Assembly: GCF_036178845.1 (NCBI RefSeq)
Contig: NZ_CP108070.1
Coordinates: 8,246,001-8,310,000 of the forward strand
Source: Streptomyces sp. NBC_00271
GTDB taxonomy: Bacteria > Actinomycetota > Actinomycetes > Streptomycetales > Streptomycetaceae
DNA length: 64,000 nt
Direction of reading: 5' to 3'
Position 1 is the first letter of the stretch. Every line of letters begins with the position of its first letter. Positions 63,189 through 64,000 of this stretch are shown piece by piece. The translations under genes were made by a program, and so were the position numbers. The notes beneath the pieces were generated by a model. That model was given only the letters and a program-made list of their open reading frames with translations. It did no database searches and was not told the origin of the DNA.

Positions 63189-64000
63189 GTGAGTAGCGCA
63201 CCCCCCGCCCCCCGGGTCATCGCCGTCGTAGGACCGACCGCCGCAGGAAAGTCCGATCTGGGCGTGTACCTCGCCCAACGGCTCGGCGGCGAGGTCGTCA
63301 ACTCCGACTCCATGCAGTTGTACCGAGGGATGGACATCGGTACCGCCAAACTGACGCCGCAGGAGCGCGGTGGGATCCCGCACCACCTCCTGGACATCTG
63401 GGACGTGACCGTCACGGCCAGCGTCGCCGAGTACCAGCGGCTCGCCCGCGCCCGCATCGACGCGCTGCTCGCCGACGGCCGCTGGCCGATCCTGGTGGGC
63501 GGCTCCGGGCTGTACGTCCGTGGGGCCGTCGACAATCTGGAGTTCCCCGGCACCGACCCCGAGGTGCGGGCCCGGCTGGAGGAGGAGCTCACGCTGCGTG
63601 GCTCCGGAGCGCTGCACGCGCGTCTGGCCACGGCCGATCCGGAGGCCGCGCACGCGATCCTGCCCAGCAACGGCCGCCGTATCGTCCGCGCCCTCGAGGT
63701 CATCGAGATCACCGGGAAGCCCTTCACCGCCAACCTCCCCGGCCACGACTCCGTCTACGACACCCTGCAGATCGGCGTCGACGTCACGCGCCCCGAGCTC
63801 GACGACCGCATCGCGCGCCGCGTCGACCGGATGTGGGACGCGGGGCTCGTCGACGAGGTGCGTGCGCTGGAGGCGCACGGATTGCGGGAGGGGCGTACGG
63901 CATCCCGTGCGCTCGGATACCAGCAGGTGCTCGCGGCGCTCGCCGGGGAGTGCACCGACGCGGAGGCGCGCGCCGAGACCGTACGCGCCACCAAACGCTT
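63189..64000 (+). CDS. miaA: MiaA, tRNA dimethylallyltransferase (partial)
   Basis: The first ~270 codons; the gene runs off the right edge. MiaA transfers dimethylallyl to A37 of tRNAs, giving the substrate of MiaB. The P-loop GPTAAGKS (residues 15-22), VNSDSMQLYRGMDIGTAK, HHLLDIWDV, VGGSGLYVRG and SRALGYQQVL are all present. GTG63189 has GAGACT 6 nt upstream and G-rich sequence close by. Good agreement with the family over the visible part. Confidence 0.96.
   Translation, partial: MSSAPPAPRVIAVVGPTAAGKSDLGVYLAQRLGGEVVNSDSMQLYRGMDIGTAKLTPQERGGIPHHLLDIWDVTVTASVAEYQRLARARIDALLADGRWPILVGGSGLYVRGAVDNLEFPGTDPEVRARLEEELTLRGSGALHARLATADPEAAHAILPSNGRRIVRALEVIEITGKPFTANLPGHDSVYDTLQIGVDVTRPELDDRIARRVDRMWDAGLVDEVRALEAHGLREGRTASRALGYQQVLAALAGECTDAEARAETVRATKR

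Overview
The window is chromosomal DNA from a Streptomyces species. The evidence is very high GC with G/C-rich third codon positions, frequent GTG starts, long spurious antisense reading frames, and a gene order (osaC-osaA-osaB-ftsK-rimO-pgsA-cinA-clgR-dps ... recA-recX ... gluDCBA-gluR-gluK ... miaB-miaA) that matches, from memory, the conserved core of Streptomyces chromosomes. I found no insertion sequence, prophage, CRISPR array or rRNA/tRNA gene. Both outermost genes (osaC-like on the left, miaA on the right) are cut by the window edges.

Layout. 1-8.3 kb: osmotic-stress signalling. A divergent OsaC-like phosphatase/kinase faces a 1831-aa poly-HAMP hybrid histidine kinase (OsaA) and its coiled-coil response regulator OsaB. 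8.3-16.3 kb: FtsK translocase, a RodZ-like HTH membrane protein, the translationally coupled rimO-pgsA-cinA set, the ClgR regulator of proteolysis, and a Dps ferritin. 16.4-29.3 kb: a small membrane protein, a G-rich tract, an SDR, a Nei/Lhr DNA-repair pair, an AraC regulator overlapping an AzlCD amino-acid exporter, a hypothetical protein, a DUF3046 protein, an AI-2E-type permease and a membrane protein gene with an apparent 1-bp frameshift. 29.4-35.4 kb: SOS-controlled recA-recX, then an ArsR-like regulator coupled to an FtsX-type permease that has no ATPase partner. 35.5-38.7 kb: a cysteine-catabolic pair (cysteine dioxygenase-rhodanese) preceded by a 15-codon Cys-containing leader peptide, and a flavin monooxygenase. 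38.8-46.5 kb: the glutamate ABC importer gluABCD, its divergent two-component system GluRK, a TAXI-type binding protein and a MazG-like protein. 46.5-50.9 kb: a CPA2 antiporter with its TrkA-C regulator, a NarL-type two-component system, and a secreted Ig-like protein. 51-59.8 kb: accessory enzymes (Tat-exported metallo-beta-lactamase fold protein, serine beta-lactamase-like protein with divergent LysR, secreted M1 metallopeptidase, GNAT, Ser/Thr kinase). 59.9-64 kb: miaB, a LigB-like protein, two small stress/antitoxin-like proteins and miaA.

Working themes are stress sensing (osmotic, oxidative, SOS, proteolysis), DNA and tRNA maintenance, and uptake or catabolism of glutamate and cysteine. 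The most striking signals that gene calls do not explain are small and regulatory: the Cys leader peptide with an upstream palindromic operator and promoter, a 26-bp tandem repeat between gluA and gluB, a 32-bp tandem repeat running into the mazG-like start, direct repeats upstream of osaA, and a general richness in unrelated short tandem repeats in the gaps between genes. Many genes have a TANNNT-like hexamer 6-8 nt before the start codon and no Shine-Dalgarno sequence, suggesting leaderless transcripts.
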